64,000 nt of DNA from Basidiobolus meristosporus CBS 931.73 (GCA_002104905.1 MCFE01000363.1:1-64000), one strand, 5' to 3'; counted from the stretch's first letter, positions 1-11,643 are shown. Numbers and translations are program-made. Notes: a model not told the origin generated them from the sequence alone.

Positions 1-129
1 TCTTTATTGCATGTTACAAGGATACTATCTTAATTGACAAGCACTTGATATGAAATTCCCAATAAAGTGTCTAGAAACCTAACCCTAAGACAATAAAGAT
101 TACACCAACCGGTGGTTTCCCCCCCCCCT
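1..129 (+). repeat. Two stacked 3' tails of the telomere-linked elements
   Basis: Positions 1-90 match the type B tail at 2620-2689: GCACTT, an A/T-rich stretch, CAATAAAG, then CCTAACCCTAA at 79-89. It is followed by a type A tail: AATAAAG at 92-98, hairpin CACC-AACC-GGTG at 103-114, and a run of C ending near 128. No RT coding lies between the two tails, so the inner copy is reduced to its 3' tip. Confidence 0.7.
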
Positions 130-2226
130 ACAGAATATGCATTTCCCAGCTTACCTGCATGGATTTGTGATGATGTAAATGCATTATGGCTATTTTACCA
201 GCATTTCATCATAATCACTGGCTGTCTGGCCCTGCCCACCAAGTCCTACCAAAAGCCATCTGCAAACCAACTTAAATGGAAATCCATCATTTCTGCCTTA
301 AATTCCAGCTACCTATGTTTCCCTAACCCAAAAACACAGAACCTCCTGGAAAGCGCAATCTCCTACTCCAAGTCACTACAGTTCACTGAGCATACTAGAT
401 TATGGGCTCATATCATGGATACCTTGCCCTTAGTAACTATGAATGCCACCACAAGGTCCATATCAAGAGTATACAAAGCCATGAGACCCCAAGCAAGGAG
501 TATACCATCACCAGACAAACTGGCCCCTATATTCTTTGATTCAACCGTGCATCCCACTCCTCCTTTCTACCATACTGGTAACATATCTAGCAGTCCAACA
601 TCTCCAATTTTGGTTTCAGCAAAGCTTCTGGAGAAAATTTTAAAGAAGCTTCCTGCAAATACTGCACCTGGACATGACTTGATTACCTACAATCTACTCT
701 GGGTGTGCTACTCCAAAATGAGTCACTTACTTCTCCCATTCTACTCTATCTGTGCCCAACAATTGACTACCCCAAAGGCCTGGTCACAGGCAAATGTAAT
801 ACCCTTATACAAAGGGAAGGGGAAACACTCACTCCCAGGTTCTTACCAGCCAGTTTTGCTCCTACCAACCTGCCGGAAAATCTTTGAGCTTATAATAGCA
901 AGATCCTTGCAATCTCAACTATATCCATTCCAGCCTTCTCAGTTTGGCTTCTTGCCCAAACTCTCCTTGGATATGGCTGTAGTGCTAAGCCATGATCATT
1001 CACTTCAATTCTCATTGCCAACCATTCTGTTTGACATTACTAAAGCCTTTAACTCTGTGGACAGAGCTCTGCTTTAGAGAAAGCTATTAGCAGTTACCAC
1101 ACTACCAATGACCCTTCTTGTATGTTCTCTATTTTGTGAGAACTCAGCCAAAATTTTGCATCCAAGTTGTACATCAGAGACTTATGAGGTTCCAAATGGA
1201 GTAGTCCAAGGATCTGTACTAGGTCCCTTACTATTTGTGATATTCCTACACAACTTTCCTTTATTTCCAAAAGGCCCCTCACCAGACTCTCCCTATCCAC
1301 TACTAACTCTCTATGCAGATGATATCAAGATTGCTACTCCTAATCCCATAGCAGACACTGCCATCATTGAGAAGTACTTGGCTGCCAACAACCTCTCACT
1401 CTCAATTTCCAAGACAGTCCCAATTGGGTGCACTACAACTATACAGAACACTAGCATTCTGCCACAACAAACTGCAATATATCTAGGTCTGCCATTTTGT
1501 CAACATGGGATTGACTCAAAGCTCCACCTGAATAATAGGATCTGTCTTGCCCAACAGGCTCTCAAAAAGCTTCTGGTAGTAGTCACTCCAGACACTCCGA
1601 TTCAAAAGATCCCTATACTTCTGAAGCAGTATGTACTGCCGGTACTTGAATTTGGTCTCCATATTATACCCCTAACCTCCAGAGAACTTCACCGCCTGGA
1701 TAAATTTCTCCATCAGTGTATCAGATCCTTGGTACCTTATCTTCCAGTATCTCCCTATATCCATGCAACTAATGGAGTTTTTGGGTTCTACCCATACCAA
1801 ATCCAAATGATCTATCTCCGTGCTTCCTTCCTAGTCAAACTTCAGAAATCACATAACCCCTCCATCAAACAATGGCTTCAATCTAACTCCTCCCTGAAAT
1901 CTTCTTGCTGGCACACCCTGGTTGGCTCTTCTGTAGTAACAGAGCTTGCTTCAAAACTTCAAAAAGCTGAGAAACCAAGACTACTGGCTCAGGACCATCT
2001 AAGATCTATGTGGCAGAGCTACTTACAAGTCCACACACCTTTCCTACTACACCTAATTCCAGGCTGGGTTCCAGTCTTGGATTATATTGATCAGAAACAT
2101 CTACAATTTGTACTTTCCCCAAAACCCCTGAATTTTATATTTACCCCTGATGAGCTTCACTTTATTGAAACAAACATTAGAGATGAAACAAAACATAAAT
2201 TAGATTACTTATTAGAGAGGTTCTAG
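112..2226 (+). pseudogene. Non-LTR reverse transcriptase, copy 1, 5'-truncated, one in-frame amber stop
   Basis: One reading frame runs from about 130 to 2226, broken only by TAG at 1075-1077. RT motifs are in order: FDITKAFNSVD (catalytic Asp, near 1032-1065), VVQGSVLGP (near 1200-1230) and YADD (near 1311-1322). Some 300 residues follow with no RNase H or zinc knuckle that I can see. The second copy has Trp (TGG) where this one has TAG, so the stop is a single base change. The apparent start at 112 lies in the upstream tail and is not a native start; the N-terminal and endonuclease regions are absent. Downstream are AATAAAG and the type A hairpin tail. Confidence 0.85.
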
Positions 2227-2320
2227 ACCTCTTAATTGGCTTCTTTATTTGTACTTAAATTAGTTCTTAACTCAAATAAAGATTTCACCAACTTGGTGAC
2301 TTTCCCTCCCCTAACCCTCC

Positions 2321-2690
2321 TTCTTTTGGATCAGTGAATGCTTCTGTAGATTTCCCAGTCAACCATCACTATGGGAACCTTGGTTTCCTTTAAAGCTTCT
2401 GCAGTCCTCATTGTTTCCTTTGTGATCTGAAGCAAGATTCTTTAGTTCAGTCTGGTAAAGCTTCCCCTTATGTTCCTTGAGCTTACTTCCAGTGTAGGGT
2501 AATGAATGGTACTGTAAATTTCTTGTGTCCCCAACTTTCCTTTACAGCTTTTACAGTTTCCTTCACCCTTTACTGGCAAAGTGGTTTTCATTTTATAATA
2601 GTTGCTATACTCATATGACTTTGTCATATTTCAAGATTGCACTTCTTGTGCAAATTTCCAATAAAGCACTAGAACCCTAACCCTAACCCA
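2321..2690 (+). repeat. Type B element 3' region with internal duplication, ending in CCCTAA repeats
   Basis: No coding potential. Two imperfect units about 165 bp apart are visible: TGAATGCTTCTGTAGATTTC at 2335 and TGAATGGTACTGTAAATTTC near 2501, each followed by a TTTCCTTTA-AGCTT-type segment. The block ends with CAATAAAGCACTAGAACCC and CCCTAA repeats at 2675-2689, matching 52-90. It is read as the 3' untranslated end of a second element type. Confidence 0.6.
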
Positions 2691-4328
2691 ACTCCTGGCT
2701 TTGATCCTGACTTCAAGACTCTGCCAATCCCACTTGCACTTGATCAAGGGAGAATCCATAATGTGCTCAAGAGGCTTCCCAACTCTACTGCTCCAGGTGT
2801 GGATACAATCTCCTATGAGCTTCTGAAGACTAGTACCAAGGCCATGTCTGCACTTCTGCTTCCACTGTTTCAGCAATGCTCAGCCCAGCTTTCTATTCCT
2901 GAGGAATGGTCCTTTGCAAATGTTCTGCCACTGTACAAGGGTAAAGGAAAGCACCTGGATCCTAGCTCCTACAGGCCAATATCTCTGCTGCCCACCTGCA
3001 GAAAGGTGTTTGAGCTTCTGCTTGCTCAGGAGCTCTACTCTGACTCCCTCAAGTTTCATCCTGCACAGTTTGGCTTTGTTCCTGGCCTCTCCTTGGAATA
3101 TGCAGTCATACTTAGCCAAGATCACTCTCTCCAGTGCAAGTATCCCTCTGTTCTGTTTGATATTACTAAGGCCTTTGATTCAGTTGACAGAAATCTGCTT
3201 TGGTCCAAGTTGCAATGCTTCTCCAGTACCTCTCTCACCCTCCTTGTCAGGTTTATGTTTCTGGTTCCACAAGCAAGAATTCTGCACCCAAGTGAGCAAT
3301 CACCAGTGTTCTCAGTTCCTAATGGGTGGTTCAAGGCTCTGTGCTTGGTCCTATACTGTTTGCCATCTTGCTGAATGATTTTTCAAGACTCTCAGCTGAC
3401 TGCCTGGTTACTCTCTTTGCTGATGACATCAGAATATCCTCCTCCAATGTGCAAAAAGACTCCCAGACCATCCACCAGTATCTGCAGAAGAATAATCTCC
3501 AGCTTTCCATTGCAAAGACAGTACCTTTGGGCTCTCCCATCAACTTGGAGAACTCCACTCTACCTGCTCAGGCTTCTGCTACATATCTTGGCTTTCCTTT
3601 CCTTCCTACTGGACCAGACTCTGGAGCACACCTGAAGAAGAGAATTATCCTTGCAAGACAGGCACTCCACAAGCTACTGGCTGTTACTCCTCCTACAACT
3701 TCAGCTCCCAGCTGCCTCCTTCTACTCAAGCATTTGTCTTCCCTGTCCTGGAATTTGGCTTACCACTTCTCTCTCTTACTTCTAGAGACTGCACCAATCT
3801 TGACAAGTTTGCAGTATGGTGCATTACCTCCTTGGGCCTCATTTGCCTGAATGCCCCTACAGACATGCTATTCTTGGTGCTTTTGGGTTTATGCCCTATA
3901 AGAACAGACTTCTCTACCTTAGAACCAGATTTATCTCAGACTTCACACTGCAACAACCCACTGATTAAGGCCTGGAAGAGAACAACCACACTACACCTGA
4001 CTCCTGCTGGAGAACTATACTTGGAGATCCTGAAGTCAAGAAATTTGCTGAATTTATTCTGCAGTCAGAAAAACCCAAGCTGGCCTACCTGAAGTACTTG
4101 ACAGACCTTTGGCAGCAATATCTGCAGCAGCACACTCCCTTTACGATGAATATCAATCCTTATCACATTCCCCTCATTAATGTTGTTCACAAGTCATTCT
4201 TACCTCTCTTGCTACCCCCCTTCCCACTGAACAGTGTCTTGAGCACTGAAGAGCTATCATCACTTCTTATTAACTTACCTACAAATTCCCCTCAGCTACA
4301 CACTCTTGTATCAAAGCTACAACAGTAG
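2690..4328 (+). pseudogene. Non-LTR reverse transcriptase, copy 2, truncated and frameshifted
   Basis: Homologous to copy 1 but starts later, just before LPNSTAPGVD. FDITKAFDSVD (near 3150-3190), VQGSVLGP (near 3327-3350) and FADD (near 3415-3426) are present in different frames. A one-base loss near 3324 separates the first two, and further shifts occur near 3690 and before 4098. The C-terminal third is readable only by frame changes. It ends with GAAATAAAG, hairpin CACC-TGTT-GGTG at 4364-4375 and eight C. It is more decayed than copy 1 and cannot encode an enzyme. Confidence 0.85.
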
Positions 4329-4517
4329 CGCTGGCTTCTTTGTTTCAACTGAAATAAAGATTTCACCTGTTGGTGACTGTCTCCCCCCCCTGACTGGCAG
4401 CTCGCTTTGATATCAGCTGATGATCTCAAGGATTTGTGCTTCCTGTCCGTGTACGTTTCAGTGCAATATCACCTACTCTGAGTGAACAAGGCAGACTGTG
4501 TGTGAAATACGCAACAG

Positions 4518-4565
4518 TATATAAGGGCAACTGTACCTTTCGACAAACTCAACATACAGTCCACA
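4518..4565 (+). promoter_or_regulatory. Core-promoter module Y, copy 1 left
   Basis: TATATAAG at 4518-4525 and initiator AACATACAGTCCACA at 4551-4565, spaced 33 bp first base to first base. AATAAA follows at 4854-4859, 303 nt after the initiator start. Predicted from sequence only. Confidence 0.6.
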
Positions 4566-6724
4566 CCCTTGATTCGTTCTCGAGAGCTGCCAGCTTGTTC
4601 AGGAGTAGCACTCATCCGTCTGCCATCTCGCCGCCCAGATGATCGCCCGGCTTTGAAGGGAATGCCTCATTCTACCGCAAACAGATAGGTGATGGTAATG
4701 CATCGACTGGGATCGGCTACGTATTCCTATCCGTACTTGCTACCGGGATTAATGTCATTGCTGAGCACATGTATGTCACCTCAATGCATATTGGCATTTT
4801 ACCTTTTGCACAGTTGTAAGGAGTGATTGGCAGGAAAAGGTGATATCCACTTGAATAAACTAGTCTAATGATGACGATGCAACAAAATATGAGCATGATT
4901 TAATCGGAACAGGTACTCGTCATTAGTAGCCGACGGTGTTATCTGTTGCATCAATATGAGTGTTGTAATATATTAAAGCCTTTACTCATTTCGGTAGATG
5001 AACAGGCGCATTATGCCAAGAAGTGTCCGTCCCATCCAAATATTAAAGGCTTCGGCCAAGTCTTACCATCACACAGGTGGATATCCTATTCAACTTATAT
5101 TCTTGGCTTATCTTGCTATCAATGCATGCATAATCGAAATGGTTGGATGAATTCACGTACTGTGGTGACTGATGATGTCGAATATTCGTCCATCATTGAA
5201 TTGCTGCTTTTTCCCGCATCCCATAAATTTCAGATGGTATTTTCCGCAGCACTGTCAACTGCTTTCTAGTATTCCGGGAAGTTCTCCAAGGCCTTTTGGC
5301 TTTGGACTACCTATTGCCATATATAATGCTTGCGGGCCGGTCATCACGATCTTCACTCGATGAATGAAAATTCCGACTTCCTTTGTTAAGAGTCCAATTG
5401 AACGATCTCATGAGATTTGGTACGCTATTAGCCAATATATTGGATTAGGAATGCCTGGAATTCTAATTACAGGTAAATATGAGTAGCGTGACGACTAAGC
5501 CGTAATATGTCACCAACTCTCCAACATTTCTGAGGTACTAAGGTGTTTAGATATGGTTTGGAAGCTTATCGTATTCGATCGAATAATATTTGGCACATTG
5601 CTACCAGTATTGGTAAACAGAGTCTAAGGGCATGTTGACAACCATCAAAATAGTACTCCATTTAAAGCCTTCCACAATTGCAGATATTTATCACACATTC
5701 AATGTTTTCCCAATTAGCAAGATGCATACTAAAATATTCGATAATAAGGAGAAGTGGTTACCTCCAACTTTTGGCAAATCAATGTATTATAGCAGGGCGC
5801 ATACAAAAGTTCCTTAAGGAATCCAGTAGTACTGAACGCCTGAACTAGCTAGGATAGACCTTGAAATACTAGCATCCTTCGTGGTAAACTAAAATGTACT
5901 GGGTAGCACTGCGATAAAACACTATCTCCAACGGAAATAATGCAGCATTTGTAGACGATGCTCGTAGTCTGCGGTATCAGCAGTGAATTTGTGATGTCAG
6001 AATATCTAACATCACGTGCATTGCAGTCTACCGCCCTTACTAACTTTGTACGTACCGAGGGCATAAACCAGCTAGTGTCAAGAAACATATAAATGAAACT
6101 TATGTTTGGCGATAGTACTGTATGGATACAGACACTTCGCAGTAACTCAGAGTGGGAGGCTGAAACACTCTGTAGTTATTGCTAGTTGGAGTGGGCTGAT
6201 ATTGCTACACCTGATATGCTGAAACATCTGCCAAATCGGGCACATTGAGCCTACCTCGCAGGGAAAATGCCCAGTGTTGGAACTACACGGCAAAAGCTCG
6301 ATTAAACTGAGCTCTGAAATATTGAATCACTCGCTTGGATGCAACAGATAACATCGCCGTTAACTGATGGCGATCACTTGTTCCAAATAAGTCATGCTCA
6401 TATTTTGTTGTATCGTCATCATTAGACTAGTTTATTCAAGTGGAGAACTCCTTTTCCTGCCAATCACTCCTTACAACTGTGCAAAAGGTAAAATGCCAAT
6501 ATGCATTGAGGTGACATACATGTGCTCAGCAATGACATTAATCCCGGTAGCAGGTATGGATGAGAATACATGGCCGATCCCAGTCGATGCATTAACATCA
6601 CCTATCTGTTTGCGGTAGAATGAGGCATTCCCTTCAAAGCCGGGCGATCATCTGGGCGGCGAGATGGCAGACGGATGAGTGCTACTCCTGAACAATCTGG
6701 CAGCTCTCGAGAACGAATCAAGGG

Positions 6725-6772
6725 TGTGGACTGTATGTTGAGTTTGTCGAAAGGTACAGTTGCCCTTATATA
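6725..6772 (-). promoter_or_regulatory. Core-promoter module Y, copy 1 right
   Basis: TATATAAG starts at 6772 and AACATACAGTCCACA at 6739 on the minus strand, 33 bp apart. AATAAA lies at 6436-6431, 303 nt on. It faces the module at 4518. Confidence 0.6.
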
Positions 6773-7379
6773 CTGTTGCGTATTTCACACACAGTCTGCC
6801 TTGTTCACTCAGAGTAGGTGATATTGCACTGAAACGTTCATGGAACGGAAGCACAAATCCTCGAAATGGACAGCTGATTCCGAAGTGAACTTCCGAATCG
6901 GCAGCATGAGTCATGGCCTCTTCAGTGGTACACACTGCACTTCGTACTAAGCATCCAGCTGGCCAATTCCACCGCGCAACCTTGCACTGAGAATACGAGC
7001 TACAGGTCCTGTAAGAGAAGCACGTGTGGTCGACTCTCCAATTGGTGCTGCAGCATATGCAGTCGTTCGCCCAAATTCACCGTGTTACCTTGCACTGAGC
7101 AAGATGCATGGGTGAACCTAGTTTGGACTAGGATCCATCGGGCTTCTATCTCAAAATCTGGGTGGCTCATCAGATACTTGGTGTCACAATGCCATATATC
7201 CTTATACGGATTCTAGCTATTCCTTCCCGATGCACTAAATCCAAGGGCCACATGAAAGCCAACTTTGGTAACTGGGTGTTAGACCCCAATATTGGTGGTA
7301 CGCTCTTCAGTCCTCTAGTGCTACTGTTCTGCACCATGTTTGCACCCAAGCTACATAGTCCGTTGATGCCATGAATGTG

Positions 7380-7427
7380 CATAAAAGGTGTACTGGCACA
7401 AGTGGAATGAGCAACAGACAATCCACA
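7380..7427 (+). promoter_or_regulatory. Core-promoter module X, copy 1
   Basis: CATAAAAG at 7380 and AACAGACAATCCACA at 7413-7427, spaced 33 bp. AATAAA at 7621-7626, 208 nt on. Divergent from the Y module at 6772, 608 bp away. Confidence 0.6.
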
Positions 7428-8383
7428 TCCTGCTATCCCTTCTGCTGGCGTTCTGGCTGTTCGCACAACATCTGATGGCCCACTATCTATGGTAATGGGT
7501 GCTTTACTGGTGATGCATACGCATTAGTGATCCGCTACTTACGGAGCAATGAGCAAGGTTTACCCCCGGTGCTGAATTAGGGACTATGGAGATGACTTTA
7601 CTCTGTGTTTAATAAGCTAGAATAAAGGAATGGAGGGAGGTCTTTTTGGATCTTTCAGAGAATTATGAATTATTTTTGCCAGGTAGTTATCTTCTCCAGT
7701 GTGGTTTTTCGCATGGAATCCGCCAGTGTATGGTTCCGTGTGTTATTTGGAAGTAGTGTATATACATGGATGACATAGATATGTGCTAAATCGAACAAGC
7801 AATGTTAATATCACGGGTCTATACAGCAACCTCGCAGTTTGCCTGTTTATTTATACTCTGAAGGTACTATTAGACGCTGTGAACCTGAGAACATACTAAA
7901 GATATTTCTCATACAATGTTGATTGTACAATAAAAAAGTGATGGTATTTCGCATAGATAATTAAGAGCAACAGCAACCAGCACCTCTAGATGGAGTGCCG
8001 CACTAAGATTCAGTGGGGGCATGCTATCCGTCGATCTAGGGTGAAATTGGAAACGATGATTTGACCCGTCATCATTAAGAAGGTTTATTCAGAAGGATAG
8101 TGACTCGCTACATGCCTGCTCATCACATCGATCCTCAATGACTAAAATACAATGCTAATCGGCACATCCCATTAGCAAAGCACCCTATCGGTGGTCCCCG
8201 AGTAGTATCGATTTGCTGCTACATTGAAAGCAAGATGCCAATCATTACAAGTGTGCTCAGACGGTGTATCGGCAGCAATCAGGGCTTTGTCTCCAAGACC
8301 GGGCTATCGCCTGGGCAGAGTCACGGCCAAAGGAAAAAGCCCACTCCTGAACAAACTGGCAGCTCCGGAGAACGAGTCAAGTG

Positions 8384-8431
8384 TGTGGATTGTATGTTGA
8401 CTATGACCTGAAAGCTGCTTACCCTTATATA
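8384..8431 (-). promoter_or_regulatory. Core-promoter module Z, copy 1
   Basis: TATATAAG from 8431 and AACATACAATCCACA from 8398 on the minus strand. AATAAA at 8089-8084. Faces module X at 7380. Confidence 0.6.
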
Positions 8432-9079
8432 CTTTGGGCTGTCCTACTCGCGACCAAGTCGATTCTCTCATAGCCCGTCTCATCGCATATGAATCACACG
8501 AACTTCTACGTCTCGATTCTAACTTGCTCAAATGGATTTATTGGTGGACAGCGCCCCACACCTGAAGCTTGGAGAGACTCTCATCACATCGCTTTTGAGC
8601 CACTTCAAGATCCAGATCCCGATAGAAGCTGATAGTATCTAATACGAGAACAAGTCCATTGATCTGTGTGCCATGGATTCAGGTTTGCTACCCTTTAAGT
8701 GGAACCAAGTGAAACTGAAAGCTAATTGGCCGTGGCACTAAACTCTGTAATGAGAAACATATTCACTCATGAAGGTGGTAGAAAATGCGAATAAGTGCCA
8801 TATTTGTAGTTGAAGTTAATTAAGGGATCTTCCCAAAATCTGGATGATTCTTTACAAAGCTGCTTGTCAACTTTGGGTAAGCATGGGTGGTACAGCATTT
8901 CCGAATGTAGCAGCACTCTGTATGTGTAAGCCACTCAGTGCCTATGAGTGCAAGCATTCAGTAGCGGTTTGTTGGCAAGATGGTACTGGGCCTCAATACT
9001 AGTGGACCATTCTTCACTAGTGCTACTGTTGTGGCCGAAACACCGACACAGTTGCAATTTCGCAATTACCATGAATACG

Positions 9080-9127
9080 TATAAAAGACACGATGTTGGA
9101 AGTTGAAAGCTCAACATACAATCCACA
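9080..9127 (+). promoter_or_regulatory. Core-promoter module V, copy 1
   Basis: TATAAAAG at 9080-9087 and AACATACAATCCACA at 9113-9127, spaced 33 bp. AATAAA at 9403-9408. Divergent from module Z, 649 bp away. Confidence 0.6.
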
Positions 9128-9185
9128 TACCGGGGTTCTCCTGTCCGTTTCAATTCAAGCAAGTGAAGTATTGTAAAGTCTGCCC

Positions 9186-10351
9186 GGCCCTTCTTGGTGG
9201 TTCATTCTCGCTGGTGATTCCGACTATCCTGCATGGTGCTGTTCCGCTGGAGGTTTTCACTGTTGGTACGGCTTCCTTGTTGCTACCTACGTTCTGTGAG
9301 TTGATCACACATCGATATGTGTAATAATAGATTTGTTGTGGCCTTTTCACCATTCCAAGAATTGTGGTTTGGTTGACGTTAATTGATGCTCGCACTTCCT
9401 TGAATAAAACAGACGTGGTAAAAAAACAGTCATAAATTTGCAAACTTGGGCAGGGATAATAGGATGTCGTTCGTAGCATTTTGAGTTACTAACCCACTTA
9501 CTACTGGTATTTTGCAATATCTATGGAATGATGTGTGATATCGTAGGAATCCTTACAACAGTACAAATGGCTGATTTTTACATTTTTGGATTTTCTAATG
9601 GATGCTAAAAATTTACTAAAAATGGCAGCCTACAGGATAGCCACATCTTGTTGAAGGATTACTCGATTTGGTTGATCTTGATCTTTGTTGTCTTTATCCA
9701 CAGCATGAACCTTCAAAGTTGGGGACTACGATTATGAAAATTAAAGCAAACTATTGCAACATGCTGCAATAACAGATTCACTGAAAATTCAACGGCTGCT
9801 GAGAACTCTGATGAGAAATTTCCGTATTTCATACCGTAATACACACCTTAGTCTAATCATGATGCTAGAGTGGATCTCATTAAACAAGCCCCAAAGTACG
9901 ACAAAGACCCTTAGTACACCCCCCAAGGCCACACCTATACGGGCTAACATAAGTTCAAGCCAAACCACGGTAGCACTGAGGTCAATTCAAAACAACTAAT
10001 ACTAATTATGGAAAAACCTGCTTGGCTCAGTAGCACTATAGTATTTATAGAGTTCTTTGTGGACTGCAACACCGGTTAAACCTACCAAGTTACGGTGTCT
10101 ACCTTAGCGCCTTTGAACGTCTGGGGTCTTAGTCATAATCATTATTACGACCATAGTCTAAGCCCGTTACGAGTCAAAGGGATGTCTAGTATGGTAGGCA
10201 TGGATCCGAATTGCCATATTTGGTTTCTCTCCGAAACGCTCTTTACCAAGATATGCCTTCTCGATTTCGATTTTATGCGGTGCCCTGTAATCGTTTATTA
10301 CATTTGCTTATTGACGCAGTTTATCACCATGAAAGCACACAACTCATCTAA
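9186..10351. other. Non-repeated stretch, no gene recognised
   Basis: Apart from the V-unit AATAAA at 9403, only short frames occur (the longest about 97 codons, 10095-10388). None shows a motif I know, and none is bounded by convincing splice sites. Confidence 0.5.
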
Positions 10352-10726
10352 CAGTCTCTTGTATCTCACGGTACACTTTACATTCTAGAAACCATCAATT
10401 TGCACAAAACCAGATACAGATTTGGGGTTCTAGTCATCTGGTTTGACCATCGCTTACTCCTAAAAGAACTAGTGGCAGCACATCCGGTATTACCATAGTT
10501 AAATTGGTACCACCAAGCTTATTTCAGCCCTTCTAGGTTAGCCAACTAGCTTGAGGTGGTTGGAATGCGATTACCCGTGTCTATTGGCTGCCTACTACTT
10601 AAGAAACTGGAGTCTTCGTGGATTTTAACTCATCGATGAAGCCATTGGCTGGTAAGAAATCGAATCGTAATAACGATAAGATTTCATGCTATTCCGAGAC
10701 CGTACTACTAAACGCGTTGCGAACGG
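10352..10726 (+). repeat. Outer arm of 6-kb palindrome, left
   Basis: This 375-bp segment is repeated in inverted orientation at 15948-16322. The match runs from CAGTCTCTTGTATCTCACGG to a fading end at CGCGTTGCGAACGG. The arms are nearly identical. Between the arms lie inverted X and Y modules in mirror order. Confidence 0.85.
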
Positions 10727-11430
10727 TTATCACTGATTCAAACGGCCGTTTCACCATAATAGATAACGTTAATTGAGATTGAACCACCCACATATTTCTA
10801 GAATCAACGCGTGTACATGGGAAGATGAATCTAGACAATAGAACCTCACATAGAGCATCAGCCGATAGTGGTTTGCATAATAGATAGTATACTGAACATT
10901 AAGTTATAAATGCGAAATTTGAATCTAGATGTTTGAGCCGCACTTAGATATCATCCCAGTGCGAACATAGATTACAGATTAAATTAAGCATCACTATCAA
11001 TAATCTAAATATATAACCATGGTATAGGAGATAAAGCTCCATGTCATTTAGTGATGAACTTTCAAATCATGTTCAATGTTATAAAGAAATATTGGAATCG
11101 GTTTACTTTCAAGGCGTTGGTTTCTGGGGCAAGCTACTTTATAGTCGATAGCTCGCCAGTTACAATTAAGCGGCTCCCTCACGGTTTCGCATGAAAAAGT
11201 AGTGATGGCTCTAGACAGCGCTATAAATGTCAATTCCATAATGATTGCTATAAACACTACTATATTGTAATCGCGTGCTTGTTCGCCCTTCACCTTTCTC
11301 CATTGCCCATACACATACTGATTTAAAATAGTAGACCAACTTACACATTGGCAAATTTCATCCCAAAACCCACGCTTCAGCAGATAACCAGTAAGTAACA
11401 AGACTGCAAAATCCCTTGAAAGATCCAAAA
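10727..11430. other. Palindrome spacer, no gene recognised
   Basis: AT-rich sequence whose right end (about 11350-11430) is a diverged relative of the W module at 7630-7720. A 126-codon minus-strand frame at 11048-11428 overlaps that relic and is not supported by any motif. Confidence 0.45.
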
Positions 11431-11643
11431 GATCACCCCCATTCCTTTATTCTAGCTCATTAAACACAGGGTAAAGTGGCCCCACAGTCCTTAAGTAAGC
11501 ACGGGGGCTAAACCTTGCTCATTGCTCCGTAAGTAGCGGATCACCAATGCGTGTGCATCCCCAGGAAAGCACCCGTTACCATAGATAGTGGGCCATCAGA
11601 TGTTGTGCGAACAGCCAGAATGCCAGCAGAAGGGATAGCAGGA

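Larger units (their letters stand above)
1..4392 (+). mobile_element. Head-to-tail array of truncated non-LTR retrotransposons with telomere-like junctions
   Basis: Two reverse-transcriptase copies in the same orientation (about 130-2320 and 2690-4388) are separated by, and preceded by, 3' tails of other copies. Two tail types are seen. Type A ends AATAAAG-ATT, a CACC-loop-GGTG hairpin, then a C-run (tails at 92-128, 2275-2320 and 4352-4388). Type B ends AATAAAG, a short spacer and CCCTAA repeats (52-90 and 2648-2689). Each RT copy starts directly after a C-run or CCCTAA repeat, at different points of its coding region, so both are 5'-truncated. The arrangement recalls telomere-inserted LINEs such as MoTeR of Magnaporthe or HeT-A of Drosophila; the RT clade cannot be fixed because the endonuclease part is missing. 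Confidence 0.8.
4395..7805 (+). repeat. Large repeat copy 1 (Y, interior, Y inverted, X, W)
   Basis: This 3.4-kb block recurs as a near-identical direct copy at 12160-15560. Its first part has terminal inverted repeats of about 550 bp (4395-4950 and 6330-6920, module Y) around a 1.4-kb interior. Then follow module X (about 7080-7570) and part of module W. Short open frames in the interior are interrupted in the second copy, so no gene is called. One interior stretch, 5220-5480, reads like decayed coding sequence but I do not recognise it. The left edge is cut by the retrotransposon array: copy 2 continues further upstream with sequence absent here. Confidence 0.85.
7806..9185 (+). repeat. Modules W, Z and V of the repeat family
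   Basis: Contiguous with copy 1 and present, inverted, in copy 3. Module Z (about 8020-8720) recurs at 18815-19540. Z is a diverged relative of Y: both share ACTTGAYTCGTTCTC and GAGCTGCCAG after the initiator and TAATGATGACG after AATAAA. V is a relative of X: both share TAGTGCTACTGTT and CCATGAAT upstream of the TATA-type box. Only short frames, none kept between copies. Confidence 0.8.
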
